Shown here one piece after another: positions 55,866-64,000 of a DNA stretch of 64,000 bases (its first letter is position 1; the number at the start of each line of letters is the position of its first letter). The stretch is from Emydura subglobosa. Taxonomy: Eukaryota; Chordata; Testudines; Chelidae. The position numbers and the translations under genes are program-made. The notes under the pieces were generated by a model. That model was not told the origin of the DNA, ran no database searches, and saw only the letters and a program-made list of their open reading frames with translations. The DNA is taken from assembly GCA_007922225.1 (NCBI GenBank), contig ML680005.1, positions 552,787 to 616,786 on the forward strand, written 5' to 3'.

Positions 55866-55991
55866 CGCGCGTGTGAGTGGGGGGGGTCAGGACTACCAGC
55901 TCCACAATACCCTGCGCTTCTGGAAGGAGGGGACTGGGACCATAGGGAGGGGAGAGGAGGGACTACCGGCCCCACAATGCCCTGCGCGGCT

Positions 55992-56033
<42 letters not shown>

Positions 56034-56114
56034 ACTACAGGCCCCACAATGCCCTGCGCTTTGTGTGTGTGTGTGTGCGCGAGGGGACTACCGGCCCCAC
56101 AATGCCCTGCGCTT

Positions 56115-56145
<31 letters not shown>

Positions 56146-56216
56146 GGACTACCGGCCCCACAATGCCCTGCGCTCTGTGTGTGAGGGGACTACCGGCCCC
56201 ACAATGCCGTGCGCTC
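55381..56216 (+). repeat. ZNF143/THAP11-motif minisatellite, TMUB1-proximal part
   Basis: Units carrying the core ACTAC-n4-CCCA-n-AATGC-CCTGCG occur near 55381 and 55443 (degenerate), then 55737, 55802, 55889, 55960, 56032, 56085, 56146 and 56187. Spacers are (GT)n with some GC. The best copies read 'ggactaccggccccacaatg' then 'ccctgcgct'. Spacing within the motif equals that of the known ZNF143/THAP11 promoter element ACTACAnnTCCCAnnATGC. A foreign stretch (about 55495-55735, with a CR1 tail piece at 55598-55633) interrupts it. Confidence 0.85.
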
Positions 56217-56900
56217 AGCGCCGGAAGTTCAAGCGCGGCCGGTGCCCCGCGCCGCCCTGCCCCGCCCCGGCCGGGTAGCAGGAGGCGGGTGAGTATCTGC
56301 TCGGGGCTCCCGGCTCCCTCCGGCCGGGCCTCACCGCGCGAGACTCGGAGCCGCGGCCCAGACCCTCGGGGCCTCCCCGCCCCGCCCCGCCCGCCCGCCG
56401 GGAGAGCCGGGCCCGCCCCTCAGCTAGGCCGGGCCTGTGGAGAGGCCGAGCGGGGCCCAGCCGCCCGCTGCCTTGGCCAGGGCCCGCCCCCGCCCCGCGG
56501 CGGCCGAGGGCAGCGATGGGGGCGGGGTAAGAGGAAGCGCCCCGCTCGGCAGCCCCGGCGGAGGGGGAGAGCGCTTCGCTTCCCGGCCCGGCCGGCCCGA
56601 TCCCCGCCTGCGCCCGAAGCCCGGCTCAGACCCTGCCCCGCGCCCTGCGGGGTCCGCCGCCTCCTTCCCTGCCGGCCCCGCTGCTGGCCAGCCGGCTGTG
56701 CTGTGCTGTGCCGCGCCGCGGGGCCATGGCGAGCAGAGAGCCCGGCCCGGCCTCCCGCAGCACGCCGGCCGCAGCGCTGCGCCGGCTCCGCTCTCGGCGC
56801 GCGTGTAAACGCTCGGACAGCGGTGCAGTGCTGGTGACAGCCGCAGCCGGCAGGGCGATGGAGGGTGTGACGTGCGATGCCGTCCCGTGGCCAGTGCCCG
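56150..56900 (+). promoter_or_regulatory. TMUB1: TMUB1 CpG-island promoter
   Basis: CpG density rises sharply from 56210 to about 56900. Immediately upstream of the first exon is the last ZNF143-type unit (56187-56216). It is followed at 56221-56228 by CCGGAAGT, a consensus ETS/GABPA site. No TATA box is present. ZNF143 plus ETS in a CpG island is a common arrangement for constitutively expressed genes, so broad expression is inferred. The island extends into intron 1. Confidence 0.7.
56217..56288 (+). other. TMUB1: TMUB1 non-coding exon 1 (5' UTR)
   Basis: A strong donor, GCGG then GTGAGTATC (GT at 56289-56290), follows the ETS site and fits a short non-coding first exon. The ATG lies in the next exon, after an acceptor at 60389-60390. 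The 5' edge is not determinable; 56217 is the end of the minisatellite. A non-coding first exon agrees with the structure I recall for mammalian TMUB1. Confidence 0.6.
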
Positions 56901-56989
56901 AGCTGCTTGTCCTTCCTCGGGGTGTGGCCCCCGGTGTTGTTTGCCGAGCCGCCCAGCCCAGCCCAGCCCTGAACGCAGCACTGATCCGG

Positions 56990-57125
56990 TGTGGGGGGAG
57001 GGGGTCACCTGCCCATTCCCTGCCCTGTTCATTCCCCCTGCAGCACCTGGCCTGGGCCGCTCTCGGCAGACAGGACGCTGGGCTAGGTGGACCCTTGGTC
57101 TGACCCAGTGTGGCCGTTCCGATGT
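56990..57125 (+). repeat. CR1 3' tail in TMUB1 intron 1
   Basis: It ends 'ggacccttggtctgacccag' then 'tgtggccgttccgatgt', the same subfamily as the 13.7-kb and 61.5-kb copies. Confidence 0.65.
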
Positions 57126-57211
57126 AGAGAGCCCGGGTTAGTTGTGTTAGTTTGGGGGAATTCTGTCTTGTTCCATTTATCCACATGATGTGTGTGGGCA
57201 TGGGCGTGTCA

Positions 57212-57425
57212 GGTGACAGGAAAAGATTTTTCCCTAGGCGGGTGGTGAAGCACTGGAATGGGTTACCTAGGGAGGTGGTGGAATCTCCATCTTAGAGGTT
57301 TTTAAGACCCGGCTTGACAAAGCCCTGGCTGGGATGGTTTAGCTGAGGTTGGTCCTGCGTTGAGCTCGGGGTTGGACTAGATACCTCCTGAGCTCCCTTC
57401 CAGCCCTCATCTTCTATGATTCTGC
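57212..57425 (+). mobile_element. CR1 3' end in TMUB1 intron 1
   Basis: It covers the last coding block ('aagcactggaatgggttacc' for KHWNGLP) and the 3' tail ending 'cttctatgattctg'. It belongs to the 'attctatga' CR1 group. Confidence 0.85.
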
Positions 57426-57534
57426 CCAGTCCCCAGGTGGTGGGAGGCCCTGGGCAGGGGTGAGGTTTGGAGAGCGAGTCCGCCTGCACTCATTGGGCAG
57501 CAGCGGCTCCTGTCTTGTGGGTCTGGGCCTCGCT

Positions 57535-57760
57535 CCGGGGTTGTGACCTGGCACAGGGGGATGCAGCACTACTCAGGCGTGATGGAGGAGCAGCCAGGTT
57601 TCAATGCCATTCACTCGGAGTTGGATGGGTGCCCCCTTGTCATGAAAAGAGGAGGCTGGGCCAAAGCTGAACAAGTGGTGCTGTGACCTTATGTACCAGG
57701 TCCAATAGCCGGAGCACGGAGCTGGTCCCAGCCCCACAAGACGGGAGCCCTAGAGCTGCT
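57535..57760. repeat. Dispersed repeat, copy 2
   Basis: Homologous to 44966-45195: 'caatgccattcactc', 'cccttgtcatga', 'ggtgctgtgaccttatgta' and 'cccagccccacaagacggga'. Confidence 0.5.
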
Positions 57761-57814
57761 GCCGCTGGTTGAGTTTTTCCTTTTATTTCATGTTGTTTTA
57801 CATTTGCAAAAAAG

Positions 57815-57890
57815 ATTATTTTATTTTCACAATATGCCTGTGAGGTTAGATGGCATTATTTCCGTTTTATAGCTAGGGTACACAGGCATG
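57815..57890 (+). repeat. MIR-like SINE fragment
   Basis: 'atatgcctgtgaggttagat' then 'ttatttccgttttatagcta' resembles the MIR/L2-tail block that reads 'ccctgtgaggtaggta...ccccattttacagatgagg'. A second MIR-like piece is at 59045-59150. Confidence 0.45.
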
Positions 57891-59044
57891 GATCCTCAAA
57901 GGCATTTAGCTACTTAACTCTCATTTAAATCAGTGGAGTACCTTTGAGGATCTGAGCCAGAGAGATTAAGGACAAAATTGTTAAAAACATCCCCTACTTT
58001 TGGATGCCCAATCAAAGATTCCTATAAATGCCTCAGTTTCCTTCAGTGCTTTGTATTGCAATGCATGGAGTGTAAAGGGTAAAACAGCTGTTCTTGGGGC
58101 AGAGCAGGGGAGGTGCGGGGTGTGTGTCACATGACTGTCTGAGGTGGTATGAATGGGTTGATAAGGACTGGCTGAAACCCACCCAGGATCCCAAGACATT
58201 GGAACCCCCAATGGCCGGGACATTCACACCTAGCAACCAACAGCCAAGGGGAAGGAGATTTTCCCCGTCACTCTGCGGGGAAGCAGAGCAAAGGTCCCAG
58301 GTGGAGAACAAAGGGGAGAGGTGTTAGGTGACTGGGTTAGGAACTGGTCTTTGGGGAGAGACACTGGTGCTAAGGACAAGGGGGGAGAGCCAATGGCAGC
58401 ATGGCTTAAGGGAGTCCTGGCCTAGCATTAGCCCATCTGAACTCTGTCTTCATCTTTGCCTCTCTGCTAACCCGAGGATGTCAGAATCGGTAGCCAGGAG
58501 GTTAATGAAGAGTGCTATTGTGCTGGGAAGGCTGCCTGCTGTCAGTGCAGAGTCTGGCTGGGGGCATTGCGCCATGAAAGGGCACAGGACATCCTTCTGC
58601 AGAGTCTGGCTGGGCTGGGTTCCCTGTAGGGCACCACAGAGTGAGACCAGAATTGCTGGGGCTGAAGCCCAGCTTCAGAGGCTACAGGTCTCCCCTGTGG
58701 AACTGTGAGTCCTAGGGACCCAGCATACTGAGGGGTCCCTCCAAAGAGACTGGCTGCGGGCGGAGGTATAGACTTAGTTCTGGGTCTGTGACAGGTGCCT
58801 AGACCTTGGAGGGTCTGAGCTTGAGCGATTCAGGCAAAAATTGTCAAAAGCTTCTCCTTGTGTTGGATGCACAGTTTGAGATGCCTGGAGCCCTAGGCAC
58901 CTAGCATTTTTATAGCACTTCATAGGCTCAGAGCACAGCTCTGCCTGACTGCAGGGGCCATCGTGGCACTTCTGCACATCAGCCTCCAGGGTCTCAAGTC
59001 AGACATCCAGAACATGAGAACACAGAGTGGCCACCTGTGAAAAG

Positions 59045-59150
59045 TTTGTTTGAAGTGACTTGCCCAGCAGCCCACAGGAACTATGTGGCAGAGGCAGGGA
59101 CAGACTCCAGTTCTCCAGGACAGCATTCAGCTGCCTTAACCACAGGAACA
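59045..59150 (+). repeat. MIR-like core fragment
   Basis: 'gaagtgacttgcccagcagc' then 'atgtggcagaggcagggaca' matches the MIR core ('acttgcccaaggtcac...gtggcagagctgggat'). Confidence 0.5.
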
Positions 59151-60428
59151 TCTGCCCCCTGCCTCATTCACTGCACACTTTCCTGGTGGGGTTGAATCCC
59201 ACTACTGCCAAGTGCTCACCTGTAGAGGGATTTCACAAACAATTGTGTAAAGGGGTGAGGGATGGATACACACTTCTCTGCTTCTGCAAGAAATGAGCCC
59301 GACAGATAACAGCCTCCTTCACTATGCAACCGTGATTCCTTCCCACAGCACCATCCATCCTGTGCACTGATCGAGGCAGGGTGGCTCATCCAGTCTTTAC
59401 TTACATGATCACATGCTGTATCGTAAGTAGATGCACATACGGTCAGATTACGGTTCTCCTTGCACCCTTCCCTCTGGCATTTCCTACCTTTTGAGTGCTC
59501 TGCTTTGCAATCTTAACATTCTTCCAATGTCAGTTTTTGTTAATGAAACCTCCTAGCTTTTTAAAAAAAAGCAAACCGAAAAAACATATTCCATCCTGTG
59601 GAACCGTATGGGCCTGCATAGCCGAGTTGAGACCTTTAGATATCCTGGTGAAGTTCTGACTAGATGATAATACTAGTTCCTTCTGATCTTAAAATCTATT
59701 CATCTACCACTCAAGCTAAGGGAGTAGCTGTCAGTGTTTATCTGCTGCCGGGAGGGGATGAGACACCTTTGTCAGTGGGTTCACATCTATTTGCTGACCT
59801 CAGAGGAATGCTGATGCTCAGGAATCCCAAATTCCATTTCAACTTGTGGAGAGGAATGTGTCCTGGTTAGTGACCCTTCTGCCCTCGTTTCCCTGCCTGC
59901 TGTGTGTCTGATCATGTACCTGTGGGTCTCTTCTCCCACTCAGCCGCCCACAATAAAAAACAGTTGAAGTCTGCAAAGTTAGAAGCAATTGAAGAGAGGA
60001 GCTGCTCAGTGAGATGTTAGACTGTGCTGCCTGCTCTGCGTACAGCATGAGAGGGTGGCCAGTGGGAAGGGAGTCACACGGAGAGCAATGTTGAGGGTAA
60101 TGTCAACAAAGTTGGGCTCAGCAATCTAGGCCCGCTGGGCTCAGCATCCCGGATGTTGCTGCCCACTCCAGCATCCTTCTCCTCAGCCCTGCACTTAGTG
60201 TCCCATGCATGGGGGTGTCTCCAGCATCTTCCTCTCCTGCAGGACAGGCCCAGCCCTGAGACGTCTTGGGGGAGTCCCTGGCGAGTGGGAAGCTTTGTGC
60301 CTGCCGAGCTCCTTAGCAGTGGCTGGGGAGTGTGTCCATGCTGCTGGCTCCCAGGGCTCACTGCTGCTGTTGTTTTTTGTCCCTCTGCAGTCTGGTAATC
60401 CTGCCGTCCCCAGCACTGCCCGGCTGCC

Positions 60429-60904
60429 ATGGCTCTGATTGAGGGGGTGGGGGATGAAGTCACGATTCTCTTTGCCCTGCTGCTCATCCTGCTGGTGCTG
60501 GTGCTGGCATGGATCTCAACCCACACCTCAGAACGGGGAGACCAGGTCTTTGCTGCTTCCCCCCCTCTGGCAGCTGGGCAGCGTGGCGCAGAGAGCCTGC
60601 TGGAGGATGGGCCACGCGAACCCAGCATGCAAACCCCAGTGGCAGGGGAGCCCAAGGAGGAAGTGGAGTCTTCAGCAGGTGCCATGCCAGATGGGCCTGA
60701 CAACGTTTCTGCAGGGCTGAGGCACCGGGCCAACCCTGGATCTCCACAGTGCCCCCTGCAGCCCCTTGGAGACACAAGTGCCAGCCCTGAGACCACAGAC
60801 AGTAGCCCCACGGACCGCACCATAGTGCTAAGGCTGAAGTTCCTGAACGATACGGAGCGCCTGGCCGCCGTGCGCCCGGATGACACGGTCGGCTCTCTGA
60901 AGAG
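60429..60904 (+). CDS. TMUB1: TMUB1 coding exon 2 (residues 1-158 and part of 159)
   Basis: TMUB1 (also called HOPS/DULP) is a membrane protein with a ubiquitin-like domain, linked in mammals to ER-associated degradation, receptor recycling and nucleo-cytoplasmic shuttling. This exon starts at an ATG in a good context (G at -3, G at +4) and begins MALIEGVGDEVTILFALLLI, nearly the mammalian N-terminus. Residues about 11-30 are a hydrophobic membrane segment. Residues 31-130 are an acidic, Pro/Ser-rich linker, poorly conserved. The ubiquitin-like fold starts at about residue 131 (TIVLRLKFLND). The exon ends after AG of an AGG arginine codon; donor GTGAGG at 60905. The first-segment sequence and N-terminal methionine position fit TMUB1 better than TMUB2, whose start is longer. 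Confidence 0.95.
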
Positions 60905-62407
60905 GTGAGGCCAAGCCGCCGCAAGTTGTGGGGGAGGAGATGGAATTCTGGAGCCAACCTCACAGCCAGGCAGGCTCCCCCTTCCTGCCTTGCCTCTGCC
61001 CCCACACATCTAGGGCCTGTTGTAGGGAAGTGGCTGAGCAGCCCTTGAACCTCGGTTTGCCCTCCTTTGTCCTGCACCGAAGGTGCTGGACTCTGCTTGG
61101 CGGCTGTGCTGCTTTCTGCTGCCACTCCTCCCATGGGAGGTAAGCTTGTGTGTCCAGCTTATGCCTGTAGCTGAGGCAGCACCTCTGATACCATTGCTCA
61201 CAAAGTCTAGGGCAAGGGTGATGTGCGGGACACACACTGGCACAGAGTGGCCTGGGGAGACGGTGATGGGGGACAACCAAATGACAGACCATGGAGGGGA
61301 ATATGTGGGGGAGGGCTATGCTGGATTGGGAATGGGAGGGTGCATTTAGTCTGCTGGGAGGGAGATGGGTGGAGAGTTGGGCATAGCAACCCCCTTGGGA
61401 CAGGGATGAGCACCGTGGAGGAAGGTTGGACTCAAAGCAGACTGTGAAGAGTTACCCAGTTTTATGTGTAACCAACCCTCTGTGACTGGGCAACAAAATG
61501 GCAGATGAAATTCAATGTTGCTAAATGCAGAATAATGCACATTGGAAAACAGAATCCCAGCTATCCGTACTAAATGATGGGGAGTAAAGGAGCTGTCACC
61601 CTCTTGGACTCAATGTGGAGAGTTCTCTGAACACATCTGCTCAATGTGCAGTAGCAGTCAAAAGAGCTAACAAAATATTGGGAATCATTAGGAAAGGATT
61701 TTGCCTCTTTATAAATCCACGGTACGCCTGCACCTTGAATACTGCGTGCAGATCTGGGCACCCCATCTCAACAAAGATATATTGGAATTGGAAAAGGTAC
61801 AGAAAAGAGCAACAAAGATGATCGGAGGGTGGAACAGCTTCCGTATGAGGCGAGATTAAAAAGACTGGAACTGTTCATCTTAGAAAAGAGATGACTAAAG
61901 AGGGGTATGACAGAGGTCTATAAATTATAGTGTGGAGAAAGTGAGTAGGGAAGTGTTATTTACCCCTGCATGTAACACAAGAACCAGGGGTGAGCTGATG
62001 AAATTAATAGGCAGCAGGTTTAACACAAACGCAAGGAAGCACTGCTTCATGCAATGTGCTGTCAGCCTGTGGAACTCGTTACCAGGAGATGATGTGAAGG
62101 CCGAAGGCATGACTAGGTTCAAAAAAGAGCTAGACAAGTTCCTAGAGGATAGGCCCATCCATGGCTGTTAGCCCAGATGGTCAGGGATGCAACCCCATGC
62201 TCGGGGTGTCCCTAAACGTCTGACTGCCAGATACTGGGACTGGATGACAAGGGATGGATCACTCGATAAATCAGCCTGTTGCATTCATTCCCTTTGAAAC
62301 ATCTGGCACTGGCCACTGTTGGAAGACAAGGGAATGGGTTAGGTGGAGCCAGTGTGGCCGTTCTGATGTGGACTGTGATATCTCCCTCCTTGTGTTTTTC
62401 ACCTCAG
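60905..62407 (+). other. TMUB1: TMUB1 intron 2
   Basis: A phase-2 intron of 1503 bp with GTGAGG donor and a CTCCTTGTGTTTTTCACCTCAG acceptor region. About 60% is a CR1 insertion (61465-62370). Confidence 0.9.
61465..62370 (+). mobile_element. CR1 LINE in TMUB1 intron 2
   Basis: A plus-strand copy of the same subfamily as 13731-15080. It covers ORF2 C-terminal coding (KWQMKFNVAKC, 'tactgcgtgcagatctgggc' for [36 protein letters not shown]) and the tail 'agtgtggccgttctgatgt'. The tail ends about 37 bases before the acceptor AG. The frame is broken upstream, but the last 79 codons are open (61932-62171). Confidence 0.88.
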
Positions 62408-62762
62408 GGCCCATTTCCCAGGCCAGGAGCAGCAGGTGCGTCTGATCTACCAGGGCCAGCTGCTGCGGGATGATGCTCAGAGCCTGGCTGCCTTGCACCT
62501 CACCCACAACAGTGTTCTGCACTGCCACATCTCCCAGCATGGCCCAGCCCCCATGGCTGCTGGCCTCCGGGCTACTGCTGACCCTGTGCACACCGCCCTC
62601 AACGTGGGCAGCCTCATGCTCCCTCTCTTTGTGCTCATGCTGGCCGTGCTGTGGTACTTCCAGCTGCAGTACCGGCACGTCTTCACCGCCACCGCCACCA
62701 CCTGCCTGGCTGGCCTGACCCTGCTCTTCAGCTTCATGGCCTTCGCTATGTACCGCAGATAG
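62408..62762 (+). CDS. TMUB1: TMUB1 coding exon 3 (residues 159-276)
   Basis: The first base completes Arg159. The exon continues AHFPGQEQQVRLIYQGQLLR, the second half of the ubiquitin-like domain, ending near residue 200 (NSVLHCHI). A linker follows, then two closely spaced hydrophobic segments: about 227-243 (SLMLPLFVLMLAVLWYF) and about 256-274 (TCLAGLTLLFSFMAFAMY), ending MYRR and a TAG stop at 62760-62762. The full protein is 276 residues against 246 in human, the extra length being in the linker. Three membrane segments with the ubiquitin-like domain between the first and second is the family layout. No frame damage is seen, so the gene looks intact. Confidence 0.95.
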
Positions 62763-63803
62763 CACTGCCCCCGCAGTCCCGAATGAGTCGCCGAACTCCT
62801 CCGTTCTGGCAGAGCCCGCCCACTGCCCCGAGTGGAAGCCCGGGCGGCTGGGCTGGGCTGTGCGTCCCAGCTGTTTTGGCGGGGCTGAGGCCGCGGGGAC
62901 CCCGCTCTGCTGCCGTAGCATGAGTCCTGATGCCCATCAGGAGGGCAGAAGGAGTGCTATGGCCCACATTTCCTAGTCCTGTACCCCGCTCCCTGGCAGC
63001 TGAGAAGAGGGATGCTGTAGTCAAATGAGGCGCCCCCCCTCCCCAACAGAGCTAGGGGCTGGTTTTGTCTGTGTGGGAGCCAGATCCTTAATTGTTACAA
63101 GGGGGCAGTTTCTCGCTGGCTCTGAGGAAGGTGGGGGGACTGCAAGGTTGTAAGGAGCAAGCAGCTCAGCAGGGTGGGCTGAGGTCTCCTGAACTGGTTC
63201 CTCTGTCGGCACCTGCTGCCGAGGAGTTGTGCTGTGCGAATAGGAATCCGCCCAGACTTGACCCCCACCCCAGCTGCTCTTTGCATATGCTTGTGTGCAG
63301 CCTGGGCACTCATGCTCAATGCTCGCTCACACAGACTGGTGTACAGTTTGTGTGCTACTGGGAGCCGTGCCCCTTCCTTTCCCTTGCACACATCTCCACA
63401 GACGCGCAGGTTCCTTGCTGTGCAGAGTCCTGGACCCCCTGCTGTCCGTGCACCTTGCCGATCAATTGTCCCTTGGCCAATGCTGTGCTGGGGCTGGGGA
63501 CAGGGTCCCCGAGAGAGGGTGAGCCCTGAAAGCCAAGCTCTTCACTGCCCGGGCCTGAGGGCTGTGCGCAAAGCGGCTGCCTGAGTGGAAGTGGGGGACA
63601 CCCCTGCTAATGCAGGGGATGACTGCATGGTCTGGCCCTTGTGCGAGGGGGAGGGTGCCCAGGTGGGGAGACCCAGCTGGCAGAGCCCTGCAGGCCCTGC
63701 CCCTTCGGGGTCCAGAGAGGTGGGGGGTGATGGCGCTTGAGTCAGTGGAGCATGTCTCATTAATGCTTCTTTTAAAATTAAAAACTGTGAATGACTAAAA
63801 TCC
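62763..63803 (+). other. TMUB1: TMUB1 3' UTR (approximate end)
   Basis: It runs from the stop codon to the inferred cleavage site about 15-25 bases beyond the polyadenylation signal. No repeats are recognised in it. Open frames inside are short and unremarkable. Confidence 0.65.
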
Positions 63804-63828
63804 CCTCTGCCTTGTGTGTGTGTGGGGT
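63777..63828 (+). terminator. TMUB1: TMUB1 polyadenylation signal
   Basis: ATTAAA at 63777-63782, within 'ttaaaattaaaaactg', is followed about 30 bases later by a GT-rich element 'ttgtgtgtgtgtgggg' (63812-63827), the usual downstream element. No other AATAAA/ATTAAA with such context was noticed in the 3' UTR. Confidence 0.7.
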
Positions 63829-64000
63829 GGGGAGGGGCAATTGCTGGATCCAAGCAGCCAGCTCCCGGCTCTGCCCAGGGGAGGGGAGGACAGTGAGTGT
63901 GACACCCCCCAGTCTCCAGTGAAGGGAAGGGGGGGTGCACAGGCTGGAGGATGTGTGTGGGGGGGTGGGGGAGGACGGGTGGTTGCGAGCCCACGGGAGG
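63829..64000. other. Intergenic, right edge
   Basis: G-rich sequence without a recognised gene. In human the next gene in this direction is FASTK, in the same orientation as TMUB1; nothing of it is visible here. Confidence 0.4.

Larger units (their letters stand above)
56289..60390 (+). other. TMUB1: TMUB1 intron 1
   Basis: It contains the 3' part of the CpG island, two CR1 3' ends (56990-57125, 57212-57425), copy 2 of a dispersed repeat (57535-57760), MIR-like pieces, a degenerate hairpin (57892-57960) and a LINE tail near 59655-59700. The acceptor is TTTTTTGTCCCTCTGCAG at 60373-60390. A second possible AG lies at 60412-60413, upstream of the ATG, and would not change the protein. Confidence 0.65.

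Noticed and set aside
55381..56216. CRISPR-like array of regularly spaced repeats
   Set aside because: Spacers are simple GT repeats of variable length in an animal genome; it is a minisatellite.
55761..56837. 358-codon plus-strand frame across the minisatellite and TMUB1 exon 1
   Set aside because: It is made of GT-repeat translation (CVCVCV) and CpG-island Pro/Arg sequence, and contradicts the donor at 56289.
60074..61009. 311-codon antisense frame over TMUB1 exon 2
   Set aside because: Shadow of a GC-rich coding exon; the sense strand has the conserved protein with correct splice sites.

Overview
This looks like nuclear DNA of a reptile, most likely a turtle. It is dominated by CR1-type LINE retrotransposons (many 3' ends of the 'tcatagaatcatagaat' type), DIRS-like tyrosine-recombinase retrotransposons, short hAT, Harbinger and Tigger-like DNA elements, solo retroviral LTRs and a few ancient L2/MIR-like pieces. 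Species and clade are inferred from repeat content and are not proven.

Only two host genes are supported, and they point away from each other. On the left, on the minus strand, the first coding exon of AGAP3 (6782-7046) sits in a CpG island. Bases 1-6781 are the start of its first intron, and the rest of the gene lies off the left edge. On the right, on the plus strand, TMUB1 is complete: a non-coding first exon at a CpG-island promoter (about 56217-56288), two coding exons (60429-60904 and 62408-62762; 276 residues), a 3' UTR and a polyadenylation signal near 63777. In human the same two genes are adjacent and divergent on 7q36, so synteny supports both calls.

The roughly 49 kb between the promoters (about 7.7-56.2 kb) contains no recognisable host gene and is nested transposons. 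Region by region: a Harbinger-like element with a Myb/SANT-like reading frame (8.6-10.2 kb); DIRS, CR1, L2 and hAT relics (10-20 kb); an LTR split by a CR1 (19.9-21.7 kb); a CR1 carrying two further CR1s inside a DIRS end (23.7-27.5 kb); a nearly full-length decayed DIRS element with two solo LTRs inside it (27.6-34.7 kb); more CR1, including a long LINE with an endonuclease domain split by an opposite-strand CR1 (34.8-42.9 kb); older DIRS and LTR debris (43-47 kb); a 48/54-bp minisatellite (48.7-49.0 kb); and a CR1 split by a Harbinger-type MITE (51-52.8 kb).

The most interesting structure lies directly upstream of TMUB1. From 53.67 to 56.22 kb a GT-rich minisatellite repeats a unit matching the ZNF143/THAP11 promoter element (ACTAC, then CCCA, then AATGC with conserved spacing). 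About a dozen copies are present, the last abutting the TMUB1 first exon. A 1.6-kb CR1 has split the array.
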